DNA of 64,000 nucleotides from Spongiivirga citrea (GCF_010671565.1 NZ_JAABOQ010000001.1:722346-786345), one strand, 5' to 3'. Positions 28,028 to 37,253 are shown, counted from the stretch's first letter. The notes: generated by a model from the letters alone, not told the origin. Numbers and translations: made by a program.

Positions 28028-28035
28028 TAGCTTTG
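28028..28035 (+). promoter_or_regulatory. -7 element of mdh
   Basis: TAGCTTTG fits TAnnTTTG, 36 bases before the mdh ATG. A TTG at 28013-28015 is too close to be its -33 box. Confidence 0.5.
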
Positions 28036-28071
28036 CGACTCAGTTCAAAAAATAAATTTAAAGTATATAAT

Positions 28072-28998
28072 ATGAAAGTTACCGTTGTAGGTGCAGGTGC
28101 TGTAGGAGCTAGTTGCGCTGAGTATATTGCAATCAAAGATTTTGCTTCAGAAGTTGTTTTAGTCGACATTAAAGAAGGTTATGCTGAAGGAAAAGCAATG
28201 GACCTAATGCAAACGGCCTCTTTAAACGGATTCGATACTAAAATCACAGGAACAACTGGTGATTACACAAAAACTGCTGGTAGTCATATCGCGGTAATTA
28301 CAAGCGGGATTCCACGTAAACCAGGCATGACTCGTGAGGAATTGATTGGAATTAATGCCGGTATTGTTAAAACGGTTTCTGAAAACTTGGTAAAACATTC
28401 TCCAGATGTCATCTTAATCGTAGTTAGTAATCCTATGGATACGATGACTTACTTAGCACATAAAGTAACAGGCCTGCCTAAAAACCGAATTATCGGTATG
28501 GGTGGTGCCTTAGATAGTGCTCGTTTTAAGTACCGTTTAGCAGAAGCTTTAGAAGCTCCTATTTCAGATGTTGATGGAATGGTAATTGGTGGACATAGTG
28601 ATAAAGGTATGGTACCTTTAACTAGACTAGCTACAAGAAACAGTGTATTAGCTTCAGAGTTCTTATCAGAAGATAGATTGAATCAAGTATTAGAAGACAC
28701 AAAGGTTGGTGGTGCTACATTAACCAAATTATTAGGAACAAGTGCATGGTACGCTCCAGGTGCTGCAGTAAGCGGTTTGGTTCAAGCAATTGCATGCGAT
28801 CAAAAGAAAATGTTTCCATGTTCTACCTTACTTGAAGGAGAATATGGTCTGAATGATCTTTGTATTGGTGTTCCTGTTTTATTAGGGAAAAATGGTATCG
28901 AGAAAATCGTTGAGATCGAATTAACTGATGCTGAAAAAGCTAAAATGCAGGAAAGTGCTGCTGGTGTTAAAGCAACAAATGGGTTGCTAGACGCTTAA
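28072..28998 (+). CDS. mdh: Malate dehydrogenase
   Basis: 308 aa lactate/malate dehydrogenase family enzyme interconverting malate and oxaloacetate with NAD. N-terminal Rossmann loop VGAGAVGAS, the NPMDTMTYL segment and the catalytic His H175 in GGHSDKGMVPL. The start at ATG 28072 gives MKVTVVGAGAVGAS; a further in-frame ATG 39 bases upstream is less likely because it would add a non-conserved tail just after the -7 element. Single gene with its own promoter and terminator. Confidence 0.96.
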   Translation: MKVTVVGAGAVGASCAEYIAIKDFASEVVLVDIKEGYAEGKAMDLMQTASLNGFDTKITGTTGDYTKTAGSHIAVITSGIPRKPGMTREELIGINAGIVKTVSENLVKHSPDVILIVVSNPMDTMTYLAHKVTGLPKNRIIGMGGALDSARFKYRLAEALEAPISDVDGMVIGGHSDKGMVPLTRLATRNSVLASEFLSEDRLNQVLEDTKVGGATLTKLLGTSAWYAPGAAVSGLVQAIACDQKKMFPCSTLLEGEYGLNDLCIGVPVLLGKNGIEKIVEIELTDAEKAKMQESAAGVKATNGLLDA

Positions 28999-29002
28999 GG
29001 CA

Positions 29003-29048
29003 TTCTAAACATATTTTAGAAAAAGGCTACATTAATGTAGCCTTTTTT
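29003..29048 (+). terminator. Double hairpin terminator after mdh
   Basis: A first hairpin TTCTAAA/TTTAGAA (29003-29021) is followed directly by a 10-bp or longer palindrome centred on ATTAAT (29021-29047) and a T run. The second is a strong intrinsic terminator. The remaining gap to secDF, 29049-29190, shows nothing recognisable. Confidence 0.85.
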
Positions 29049-29190
29049 GTTTCTATTAAATCGGGAAAAAATCTAGCCAAAATCATTCTTTTTGTAGCCT
29101 TTGTTATAAGGATTGATTCTAATAGCATAATAGACTATCTTGCCAATCAAATAATATTGTTTTAAAATCCCCACTTAAACCCCAAAATAA

Positions 29191-29221
29191 TTGGGTATTC
29201 TTGATTGAAATAATATATTTG
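29191..29221 (+). promoter_or_regulatory. Promoter of secDF
   Basis: TTG at 29191-29193, a 20-base spacer, TATATTTG at 29214-29221. The ATG is 40 bases downstream of the -7 element. Confidence 0.65.
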
Positions 29222-29261
29222 CTCGTTTTAAAAAAATCACAGTAATATAATAACGTAAAAC

Positions 29262-32240
29262 ATGCAAAATAAGGGACTCGTTCGGCTATTTGCTATCTTG
29301 TTTACCCTGGTAAGTATTTATCAGTTGTCATTCACTTTTGTAAGTAGTAAGGTTGAAGGTGAAGCAGAGGATTTCGCAGTAAGCAAAATTGCCGATAATG
29401 TTGATGGATATTTAGCAAAGCGCGATAGCATCGAAATTAAATATCTTGATTCTATCGGAAGTAAGAAAGTTTACAGTATTGGTATCGCAGACTATACCTA
29501 CAACGAGGTAAAACAACTAGAGCTTAACAAAGGTCTTGACCTTAAAGGTGGTATCGATGTTACACTACAGATTTCTGTAAAAGACATTTTAAAAGGTCTT
29601 GCTAACAATACAAAAGAACCAAATTTCAATGCAGCTTTAGAAAGGGCTGACGAATTACAAAAGTCTTCATCTGATCCTTATGTAGAGTCTTTCTTTGAAG
29701 CATTTGAAGAAGTAGCAGCAGGTTCTATCGGACTTTCTGATCCTGATATTTTCGCAACAAAGGAATTATATGGTACCGTTAATGCTGGCGATAGTAATGA
29801 TGTTGTACAAGGCAAAATTCGTACAAAAATTGATGAAGCAATTGTATCTGCAAACGAAGTATTACGTAAACGTATTGATCAATTTGGTGTCACACAACCA
29901 AACATACAACGTGAGGGAAAGTCTGGTCGGATTATCGTTCAGCTTCCTGGAGTTAAAGATATTGATCGTGCAACCGGATTACTTCGAAGCACTGCTCAAT
30001 TAGAATTTTGGCCAACGGCGAAAGCAGCTTTATATCAAAACTTTGTTGTAAGTGCAAACGCTAAGTTGCTAGAAATGCAGCCTAAAACTGCCGAAGAAAT
30101 CATTGAAGAAGAAAAATCTGAGATCGATTCACTTTTAGGAGGCGTTACTCAAGACTCTGTCAGTACTCCGCAAGCAAATCCGCTTTTTGATGTTTTCCAA
30201 TACTCTCCTTATGGTGCAGGTATTGGTAGCGCTGCAATCAAGGATACTGCAAAAATAGGTGCATATCTGCGAATGCCAGAAATTACACAATTACTGGACA
30301 AAGAATTAAAATATACCAAATTTGCTTGGGGTAAAACCGAAGAAAACTCGGAAGTTGTTGAGTTATTTGCTTTGGCATCTAATCGTGATAAGAAACCACC
30401 TTTAAGTGGTGGTGTTGTTGTTGATGCATCACAGTCTTTTGACCAACGAGGAAAGCCTGCAGTCTCTATGCAAATGAATACTGTGGGGTCTAAAGCATGG
30501 GAAAAACTAACAGGACAAGTATTTGAAGATCAAGGCTTCATAGCAGTAGTTTTAGATAATATTGTCTATTCAGCACCCCGTTCTAATGGTGCGATTGCTG
30601 GAGGTAGTACACAAATTTTTGGTCAGTTTACACTTAACGAAGCAGTCGATCTTGCTAACGTATTACGTGCTGGTAAACTTCCTGCAAAAGCTGATCTTAT
30701 TTCTTATGAAGTAGTAGGTCCATCATTAGGACAAGAGGCAATTGACAGTGGTTTAATGTCATTCTTAATTGCCTTAGCTGTTGTATTACTTTGGATGGTT
30801 TTCTATTACGGTAAAGCGGGATTATTTGCAGATGTAGCACTCGCCTTAAACATCGTATTAATCTTTGGTGTTCTGGTAAGCTTTGGAGCTGTACTTACCT
30901 TACCTGGTATTGCAGGTATTGTATTAACAATTGGTATGTCGGTAGATGCAAACGTACTATTGTTTGAGCGTGTACGTGAAGAGCTCGTAAAAGGAAAAGG
31001 AAATAAACAAGCTGTTGAATATGCATTTAGCTGGAAAGGTGCAATGTCATCAATTGTTGATGCGAACATTACTACTGGTCTAACAGCATTGATCTTATTT
31101 GTTTTTGGTAGTGGACCAATTAAAGGTTTCGCAACTACCTTAATCATTGGTATCTTAACTTCATTATTTACAGCAATCTTTATTACACGTTTATTAATTG
31201 ATTGGTATTTAGGTAAAGGTAAATCACTTGATTTCTCAACATCGATTACTAAGAATCTGTTTAGAAACATGAATATCAACTTTATCAATAAGCGTAAAGT
31301 AGCTTACATCATTTCTGGTGTTATTATGGCGGTTTGTGCATTCTCTTTATTCTTTGGAAACAAATTGAATGAGGGTGTTGATTTTGCAGGTGGACGATCG
31401 TTCCAAGTGCGTTTTGCTGATGCAGTGAATGCTGAAGAAGTAAAAGAAAATGTAATCGCAGCTTTTGAAAGTGCCGAGGTAAAGACCTTTGGTGCGGCCA
31501 ATCAGTTAAAGATTACTACAAAATACAAAGTTGATGAAGTAGGTCTTGAAGTTGATGAAGAAATTCAAGAGAAACTATTCCAAGCCGTACAGAGTTATTT
31601 ACCTGACGGTATGACGTACCAGTCGTTTAAGCCAGGTGAGGATAATACAAACACAGCCAAAATAGGAATCATGAGAACCTTTAAGGTGAGTCCTACAATT
31701 GCTGATGACCTTTGGAGAAATTCAATTTACGCTGTATTCGGATCGTTATTTGTTGTATTCCTGTACATCTTGTTCCGATTTAGAAAATGGCAATTTAGCT
31801 TAGGTGCTGTTGCGGCAGTATTCCATGATGTATTAATCGTGTTGGGTATCTTCTCACTTACATGGAAAATAATGCCATTTAATATGGAAATTGACCAAGC
31901 CTTTATTGCAGCAATCTTGACCGTAATTGGTTACTCGTTGAATGATACGGTGGTTGTATTTGACCGTATTCGTGAGTTTGCAGATGAGCACAGTTCTTGG
32001 AAATATTCTAAAATTGTAAACAGCGCATTAAACAGTACGCTTAGTAGAACCTTGAACACGTCACTTACTACTTTGGTAGTGTTACTATCGATCTTTATAT
32101 TTGGTGGTGAATCAATTCGCGGATTCATGTTCGCATTAATTGTAGGTGTTATTGTAGGTACATACTCATCGATGTTTATTGCAACGCCAATTATGTACGA
32201 CACCACCAACAAAGGTGATGAGAGTAAGAAAAAAGAATAA
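29262..32240 (+). CDS. secDF: Fused protein translocase subunits SecD and SecF
   Basis: 992 aa with both RND-like halves in one chain, as usual for Bacteroidota. SecD half: LNKGLDLKGGIDVTLQ and the membrane block from about 500 to 650. SecF half: LNEGVDFAGGRSFQVRF from about 700 and the last membrane block to the C-terminus. About twelve transmembrane segments. Uses the proton gradient to pull preproteins across the inner membrane after SecYEG/SecA. Own promoter and terminator. Confidence 0.96.
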   Translation: MQNKGLVRLFAILFTLVSIYQLSFTFVSSKVEGEAEDFAVSKIADNVDGYLAKRDSIEIKYLDSIGSKKVYSIGIADYTYNEVKQLELNKGLDLKGGIDVTLQISVKDILKGLANNTKEPNFNAALERADELQKSSSDPYVESFFEAFEEVAAGSIGLSDPDIFATKELYGTVNAGDSNDVVQGKIRTKIDEAIVSANEVLRKRIDQFGVTQPNIQREGKSGRIIVQLPGVKDIDRATGLLRSTAQLEFWPTAKAALYQNFVVSANAKLLEMQPKTAEEIIEEEKSEIDSLLGGVTQDSVSTPQANPLFDVFQYSPYGAGIGSAAIKDTAKIGAYLRMPEITQLLDKELKYTKFAWGKTEENSEVVELFALASNRDKKPPLSGGVVVDASQSFDQRGKPAVSMQMNTVGSKAWEKLTGQVFEDQGFIAVVLDNIVYSAPRSNGAIAGGSTQIFGQFTLNEAVDLANVLRAGKLPAKADLISYEVVGPSLGQEAIDSGLMSFLIALAVVLLWMVFYYGKAGLFADVALALNIVLIFGVLVSFGAVLTLPGIAGIVLTIGMSVDANVLLFERVREELVKGKGNKQAVEYAFSWKGAMSSIVDANITTGLTALILFVFGSGPIKGFATTLIIGILTSLFTAIFITRLLIDWYLGKGKSLDFSTSITKNLFRNMNINFINKRKVAYIISGVIMAVCAFSLFFGNKLNEGVDFAGGRSFQVRFADAVNAEEVKENVIAAFESAEVKTFGAANQLKITTKYKVDEVGLEVDEEIQEKLFQAVQSYLPDGMTYQSFKPGEDNTNTAKIGIMRTFKVSPTIADDLWRNSIYAVFGSLFVVFLYILFRFRKWQFSLGAVAAVFHDVLIVLGIFSLTWKIMPFNMEIDQAFIAAILTVIGYSLNDTVVVFDRIREFADEHSSWKYSKIVNSALNSTLSRTLNTSLTTLVVLLSIFIFGGESIRGFMFALIVGVIVGTYSSMFIATPIMYDTTNKGDESKKKE

Positions 32241-32278
32241 GGTTATTTAATTATAATAATCTGGCTAATTCAAATAGG

Positions 32279-32308
32279 AAAAGCCCTGACAAATGTCAGG
32301 GCTTTTTT
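32279..32308 (+). terminator. Intrinsic terminator after secDF
   Basis: A perfect 13-bp stem (32279-32291 with 32294-32306) around a 2-base loop, ending in T's; likely used in both directions, because the peroxidase gene on the minus strand stops 41 bases further on. Confidence 0.88.
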
Positions 32309-32349
32309 GATTATCAATTTTTATGTATATGGTCGAGCGCAGTCCAGAC

Positions 32350-33801
32350 CTAAGCAGGCTGCATCACAGATGCCAATGACTTCTCTAACAAATCTTTCAT
32401 TTTAAAGTCACCATTAGTACCTAAGGTTGGCAACCAGTTGCGATCAGCTCCAAGATAAGAATGTGAATCTAATTCTAATAAGCCAAGTAGCACTTCACAT
32501 GTTAAGGTAGCTCCTACTGGGCCAAGACCTTCACCTGGATTGAATCCTGATTTGTCTTCACGACCAATTACCTCGGCCTCGGCAAGAATATAATACCATA
32601 ACGGAATACCATAATCAAGATCAATATTATTTGCTTGAATCTGGTTCTTCACAAAGGCCTTTACCTGATCGATCTCTGCTTGTGATCTTCCAATTTTTTC
32701 GGCTACGAATTCGCCTGAAGGTAACAAGAAACTCTGTCCTCTTAATAGATTTCTAGTTGCCAACGATTTCATCGCTGCCGGAGTTTGTGGTGGCAAAAAC
32801 GGTAAAGCTAGCAAAGTACTTGCCATTTGTGTATCCATTTTTCCAGAACGCTGGTATGTACCGTCAAAATCAAAGAAACGTTCCCAATGTACCACCTGAT
32901 CTTCATCAGCCAATCTAGTAAAACCACGACCTACGGAAGACGAAAACAAATCATGAGTTGCGCCACCATTTTGAAGAGTTACTTCTTGAGTGATCATAGA
33001 ATGACCAAAGCGGTAGGATGCAACCGAGAACTCAACGGGTATGAATGATCTGCCGGATGGGCAATACCATTTTCTACCTTTTCCTAATATATTGTCCACA
33101 GCAACTTCGCCGGCAATAGTTGGTAAAAATTCGTTAACAACTACCCATTGATAATGCCAAGTCGCTAGTTGCCGTGCCTCTTCGTAATTCTCTTTGGCAG
33201 AATGTCCAGGATTAGCGGCTTCTACATCATTATATACCTCATTATAAAAACGAATAAATGCCAATTGCAATTGCGATACTATTCGGTTTTCGTCATTACG
33301 CGGATCCCCAATCATAGCTCTCCCCTGTCCGTTTCTTGCCAAGTCATGCTTTTCAAGATCCGGACCTTGACCAATATTGTTATTCGTTTCTCCTGTTAGT
33401 AGTCTCAGTGATCCACTCTCGTAAAGAAAAGGCTCATCTTCTGGTCCTTCACCAAAAATACAATCGAGGTCTAAAGCTGGGGTTCTAAAGTTTTCAATCT
33501 CATTGGGGTTGTTTACTCGGTTTACCGAAGAAGTGGTATCTAATGTAATGTCATGATCAATAAATTGCCCGAGATAGATCATTCCTAAAGGAACATTGTC
33601 CGTCGTTTCTGCATTATTACCTTCGTCCATCGGGCCAGCAACCTTACCTAACTCAATAAGCACATTAGGATTGACCCATAGCGGTGGATGGTTTTTGAAA
33701 ATTCGGCCAAATCGACCTTCTCGCTCCTTACTTATTGAATCGTGGTAGCAAAGAAATTCTTGTCCAGGATTCACCTGCATTCCGTGATGATTTTGTGACA
33801 T
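32350..33801 (-). CDS. Animal-type haem peroxidase
   Basis: 483 aa of the animal haem peroxidase superfamily (peroxinectin-like bacterial branch). Distal His H83 in GQFIDHDITLD and proximal His H267 in SYRFGHSMI are both present, as is a preceding catalytic Gln/Asp. The start at ATG 33801 (MSQNHHGMQVNPGQEF) is preferred over an ATG 36 bases upstream. No signal peptide is visible, so it appears cytoplasmic or exported by an unusual route. Physiological substrate unknown (peroxide with halide or phenols in the family). Confidence 0.88.
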   Translation of the reverse strand: MSQNHHGMQVNPGQEFLCYHDSISKEREGRFGRIFKNHPPLWVNPNVLIELGKVAGPMDEGNNAETTDNVPLGMIYLGQFIDHDITLDTTSSVNRVNNPNEIENFRTPALDLDCIFGEGPEDEPFLYESGSLRLLTGETNNNIGQGPDLEKHDLARNGQGRAMIGDPRNDENRIVSQLQLAFIRFYNEVYNDVEAANPGHSAKENYEEARQLATWHYQWVVVNEFLPTIAGEVAVDNILGKGRKWYCPSGRSFIPVEFSVASYRFGHSMITQEVTLQNGGATHDLFSSSVGRGFTRLADEDQVVHWERFFDFDGTYQRSGKMDTQMASTLLALPFLPPQTPAAMKSLATRNLLRGQSFLLPSGEFVAEKIGRSQAEIDQVKAFVKNQIQANNIDLDYGIPLWYYILAEAEVIGREDKSGFNPGEGLGPVGATLTCEVLLGLLELDSHSYLGADRNWLPTLGTNGDFKMKDLLEKSLASVMQPA

Positions 33802-33871
33802 GGTTTTTGGTTTAAAGATTAATGGCACAAATATCACTGAATATCAACGAGATAACTCAAGGAAATAAAAG

Positions 33872-33915
33872 GTGTTTTACAAGGGATTATTCTAGGAATA
33901 AGAGGGGAAAAACAC
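33872..33915. repeat. Nested inverted repeats between two minus-strand genes
   Basis: Outer arms GTGTTTT (33872-33878) and AAAACAC (33909-33915); inner TTATTC-tag-GAATAA at 33888-33902. It lies downstream of the DUF1801 gene and upstream of the peroxidase on the minus strand, and may be a terminator or a leader structure. Confidence 0.3.
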
Positions 33916-33929
33916 AGTAAAAATGCCCG

Positions 33930-34286
33930 TTAGTAGAATTTTTTGTCCCGTACATCGAAAGCATTTTGTAGCACTTCCTCTAAAATAGTCTGATCGATTT
34001 CTTCAAGGGTTCTATACCTAAGTGATTTCATGACCTTCCGATTAGCAGTGATCAAATGCTCTAAATGGACAGTAATGTATCCTGCATTCCAAAACCCAAT
34101 ATCAACATAGTCTTTGGTATGATTTAAGTAGCAAAAAGGTCGTTTCCCAAAGTAGTAAAATGGGATTCTGTATTTATATTTCAGCTCTACTTCATCAAAC
34201 AAGTTTTCAATCGTGGCTTGGACATGAAGCAGGACTGATCGAAATGGCTCGGGTTGTTCTAAAATATAGCGTTCAGCGGGGTTCAT
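33930..34286 (-). CDS. DUF1801 (YdhG-like) protein
   Basis: 118 aa, DUF1801 fold: conserved YILEQPEPFRSVLLHVQ at the N-terminus, FYYFGKRPFCYLNH strand pair and the C-terminal basic helix. Related proteins include YdhG and the bacillar iron chaperone, but no function is secure. A second DUF1801 gene lies at 56114-56521. Single gene on the minus strand, upstream of the peroxidase. Confidence 0.8.
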   Translation of the reverse strand: MNPAERYILEQPEPFRSVLLHVQATIENLFDEVELKYKYRIPFYYFGKRPFCYLNHTKDYVDIGFWNAGYITVHLEHLITANRKVMKSLRYRTLEEIDQTILEEVLQNAFDVRDKKFY

Positions 34287-34367
34287 TTATTTAAGAAAAT
34301 AAAAACGCAACGAAGTTAACTCAAAAAAAATAAGACCGAAAAGGCATTATTTTAAAATTTTATTATT

Positions 34368-34390
34368 TACTTTGTATTTCAAAGTACTTT
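34368..34390 (+). promoter_or_regulatory. Putative operator of the winged-helix regulator, site A
   Basis: TACTTTG-TATTT-CAAAGTA (34368-34386), a 7-5-7 palindrome, overlapping a second perfect palindrome AAAGTACTTT at 34381-34390, so three half-sites ACTTT/AAAGT are arranged in a row. It ends 4 bases before the ATG of the operon that contains the regulator gene. Site B is its exact reverse complement. A -7-like TTACTTTG overlaps the left arm. Confidence 0.75.
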
Positions 34391-34394
34391 TAAT

Positions 34395-35003
34395 ATGGAG
34401 TCAAAGGATTATATAAAGGACATATCTGATATAAAAGAAATGATGACAAGGTCATCCCGCTTTATTTCGTTAAGCGGATTATCAGGAATACTGGCGGGTG
34501 TATACGCGCTTATAGGTGCCGGAGTAGCTTATTGGTTAGTTATAAATTCCGGTAGAGAATATCTTATTTTAAACGGGCGTGTCTTTCAATTGGTAATGCT
34601 CGATCTTATACTCGTAGCAGTACTAAGTATTTTAACTGCCATTTTTCTAACGAATAGAAAAGCTAAAAAGAATGGTGAGAAAGTATGGGATTCTAGTTCA
34701 AGACGACTTGTTTTTAATTTCCTCATTCCCTTGGTTGCCGGTGGTCTTTATATATTAATCATACTTAATCAACAAAAATATGGGCAAAGCGGAGCGCTTA
34801 TGCTTATTTTTTATGGTTTAGCACTTGTCAATGCATCAAAATACAGTATTGGTGATATTAGATATCTAGGATATATAGAGATTGGGCTCGGTTTAATTTG
34901 TGCGATCTATCCTGGATACGGATTCTGGCTATGGGTTGTTGGTTTTGGCATTATGCATATTATTTATGGGACGATGATGTATTTTAAATATGAACGTAAA
35001 TAG
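34395..35003 (+). CDS. Polytopic membrane protein, first gene of the wHTH operon
   Basis: 202 aa with about five or six hydrophobic segments, starting after a soluble N-terminus of about 25 residues (ESKDYIKDISDIKEMMTRSSR). I recognise no named family, though membrane proteins of this type commonly precede winged-helix regulator genes in Bacteroidota. The regulator gene starts 26 bases after its stop. Probably the signal sensor or the effector of this regulator (inference). Confidence 0.8.
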   Translation: MESKDYIKDISDIKEMMTRSSRFISLSGLSGILAGVYALIGAGVAYWLVINSGREYLILNGRVFQLVMLDLILVAVLSILTAIFLTNRKAKKNGEKVWDSSSRRLVFNFLIPLVAGGLYILIILNQQKYGQSGALMLIFYGLALVNASKYSIGDIRYLGYIEIGLGLICAIYPGYGFWLWVVGFGIMHIIYGTMMYFKYERK

Positions 35004-35029
35004 GGATTTCCGTCTGCGCGGAAATAAAT

Positions 35030-35320
35030 ATGGGACTAATAAATAACATAAATAAAGCTTTTGACCACCGAATACGATTGGGCATTATGTCGATCTTAAT
35101 GGTCAACGAATATGCCGATTTTAAAATGTTGAAAGAGTTGCTGGATGTAACTGATGGTAATCTAGCAAGCCACGCCAAGGCTCTAGAAAAAGAGGAATAT
35201 ATTAAAGTAGAAAAGTCATTTATAGACCGAAAACCAAATACAAAATACAGCGCTACCCCATTAGGACGTGCTGCTTTTAAAAAACATATTGAAGCTTTAG
35301 AAAAGCTCATCGGGAAATAG
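35030..35320 (+). CDS. Winged-helix transcriptional regulator (MarR-like, HTH_34 type)
   Basis: 96 aa, essentially only a winged helix: HRIRLGIMSILMVNEYADF, recognition helix TDGNLASHAKALEK, wing IDRKPNTKYSATPLG. This shape is the short regulator family common in Bacteroidota. Identical-in-reverse operators at 34368-34386 and 35341-35359 flank its operon and the next one, suggesting that it controls itself and the Coq4-like/CreD operon. Confidence 0.88.
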   Translation: MGLINNINKAFDHRIRLGIMSILMVNEYADFKMLKELLDVTDGNLASHAKALEKEEYIKVEKSFIDRKPNTKYSATPLGRAAFKKHIEALEKLIGK

Positions 35321-35340
35321 AATCATTTTTTTTATTCTAT

Positions 35341-35363
35341 TACTTTGAAATACAAAGTACTTT
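35341..35363 (+). promoter_or_regulatory. Putative operator of the winged-helix regulator, site B
   Basis: TACTTTG-AAATA-CAAAGTA (35341-35359), then the overlapping palindrome AAAGTACTTT (35354-35363). All 19 bases equal the reverse complement of site A. It ends immediately before the ATG of the Coq4-like gene at 35364. Confidence 0.75.
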
Positions 35364-35858
35364 ATGGCTATGAGAACAAAAAGAAAACAACTTATCATCT
35401 GGCTCTTTGAGCATTCAGAAAAAATATATACCAAGTATTTTAAAAGTAATACACCTTGGGGCTTTTATAAAAAAGACCTGTTGCACTACCCCAAGAATTC
35501 ATTCGGGTACCATCTTGGAACATTTTTAGATAAAAACAATTTCGAATTAATCCCCAAAGTAGAACGTCATGATTGTTATCATGTACTTACTGGTTACGGT
35601 ACGCAAGTTGAAGATGAAATAGCACTTCAATACCTATGTTTTGGTAATGGCAAGCGCAGCCTGTACTTATTTGCTGTCCTCATTCTAGGCACCATCATTT
35701 TACCAGATTATATGACCTACTATATCAGGTCATACATAAAGGGAAAACGGGCTAATAGCTTCTATCATTTCGATTTCAAAAAACTTTTAAACATCTCCAT
35801 TGTGGACTTAAGACGAGCAATTTTTTTAAAATCATATATCACACTTATAAATCTATAA
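35364..35858 (+). CDS. Coq4-family protein
   Basis: 164 aa. Carries the Coq4 signature HDxxH-x11-E with H69, D70, H73 and E85 (RHDCYHVLTGYGTQVEDE). Family members in ubiquinone makers support quinone biosynthesis through a metal site. Flavobacteria normally use menaquinone, so the role here is unclear; a lipid- or quinone-binding function is an inference. It has a C-terminal hydrophobic segment (about 96-116). The start has site B directly before it, and creD follows by 3 bases. Confidence 0.82.
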   Translation: MAMRTKRKQLIIWLFEHSEKIYTKYFKSNTPWGFYKKDLLHYPKNSFGYHLGTFLDKNNFELIPKVERHDCYHVLTGYGTQVEDEIALQYLCFGNGKRSLYLFAVLILGTIILPDYMTYYIRSYIKGKRANSFYHFDFKKLLNISIVDLRRAIFLKSYITLINL

Positions 35859-35861
35859 AAC

Positions 35862-37253
35862 ATGGAACATACATCATCAAACAATCAAGGTAGCCGGTTT
35901 GGTAACTGGATAAAAACATCAATAACCGCGCGTATGCTAATGGTGGGATTACTCATCGTAGTACTTCTAATTCCGCTTGCCTACATTAAAAGTCTTATTA
36001 GCGAACGTGCTGGAAGACAACAAGAAGTAATATCAGAAATAAATGACAAATGGGGAGAAGAGGTTCTTATCTACGGCCCTTTTCTTAAAGTCCCTTATAA
36101 AACGTATATCGAGACCACCTATACTGATCAAGAGACTAAAAAAGTGCAGACCGAACGCAAGGAAAAAATAAAGTATGGTTATTTCTTTCCTGAATCCTTA
36201 GATATTAAGGGTACCGTAAATCCCGAACCTAAAAGTCGAGGAATTTATACTACTGCTGTTTATCAAAGTGAAACTATATTAACTGGAACATTTGCAAATC
36301 TTGATTTTTCGGAAGAAGAAGTTGCACCCGAGGATATTGTTTGGGACAAAGCACGAATGATCATTAAAACATCTAACCTAAAAGGTGTTAACGATGAAGT
36401 CGCAGTTAATATTAATTCGAATCGCTATCCGTTTTCATCATTGTATGAAGGAAAGAAAAATCAGGGGTATTATGACCCGAATAATATCACTATGCACACA
36501 CTACGTAGTATAGTTTTAAAAGATACTGATACCCCTAAAGAATCTGCAGTAACTTTTTCAATTGATTTAAACATTAATGGCAGCAAGCAAATTCGATTTG
36601 TGCCTGTTGGAAAGGAAACCACAGCCAATCTAAAATCAGATTGGAAAACTGCAAATTTCATAGGTGAATTTCTGCCAAACAATCCAGATAAAATTACTGA
36701 CAACGGCTTTGATGCCAAGTGGAAAGTACTCGATCTTAACAGGCCATTTGCACAACAAACCTTCAATTATATTCCTGACCTGAATGAATATGCTTCTGGT
36801 GTAAATTTTATGATTCCAGTAGACGAGTATCAAAAAAGTGAACGATCAGCAAAATATGGTTTTTTAGTAATCGCACTAACTTTTCTCATTTTCTTTTTAA
36901 TACAAACATTAAGCAAGATTAATATCCACCCGTTTCAATATTTAATGATTGGCTTAGCACTAACGATGTTTTACACCCTGCTCATTTCAATATCGGAGCA
37001 TAGCAGCTTTTTAAAAGCATACCTAATTGCCGGAATTTCAGTAATCGCTTTGATCACTTTATACTCAAGATCAATCTTGAAAAACATCAAGTTTCCCATG
37101 TTCGTTCTAGCATCCTTAACAGCGCTCTATGCATTTATTTTCACCATCATTCAACTAGAGAGTTATGCACTACTAGTTGGCAGCATTGGCTTATTTGTCA
37201 TTCTAGCAATTGTAATGTATGTATCACGTAAAATTGATTGGCAAAATGGATAA
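35862..37253 (+). CDS. creD: CreD-family inner-membrane protein
   Basis: 463 aa. One N-terminal transmembrane helix (about 27-47), a large soluble domain, and five transmembrane helices at the C-terminus (about 325-455). This arrangement and the SEINDKWGEEVLIYGPFLKVPY segment identify CreD, described as an envelope-integrity protein tied to beta-lactam resistance in some Gram-negatives. It is cotranscribed with the Coq4-like gene and overlaps the next gene by 8 bases. Under control of a small winged-helix regulator here, rather than the CreBC two-component system (inference). Confidence 0.9.
   Translation: MEHTSSNNQGSRFGNWIKTSITARMLMVGLLIVVLLIPLAYIKSLISERAGRQQEVISEINDKWGEEVLIYGPFLKVPYKTYIETTYTDQETKKVQTERKEKIKYGYFFPESLDIKGTVNPEPKSRGIYTTAVYQSETILTGTFANLDFSEEEVAPEDIVWDKARMIIKTSNLKGVNDEVAVNINSNRYPFSSLYEGKKNQGYYDPNNITMHTLRSIVLKDTDTPKESAVTFSIDLNINGSKQIRFVPVGKETTANLKSDWKTANFIGEFLPNNPDKITDNGFDAKWKVLDLNRPFAQQTFNYIPDLNEYASGVNFMIPVDEYQKSERSAKYGFLVIALTFLIFFLIQTLSKINIHPFQYLMIGLALTMFYTLLISISEHSSFLKAYLIAGISVIALITLYSRSILKNIKFPMFVLASLTALYAFIFTIIQLESYALLVGSIGLFVILAIVMYVSRKIDWQNG

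Noticed and set aside
30806..31288. Minus-strand frame of 160 aa in secDF
   Set aside because: Antisense to conserved SecD membrane segments; hydrophobic codons read backwards give long frames by chance.
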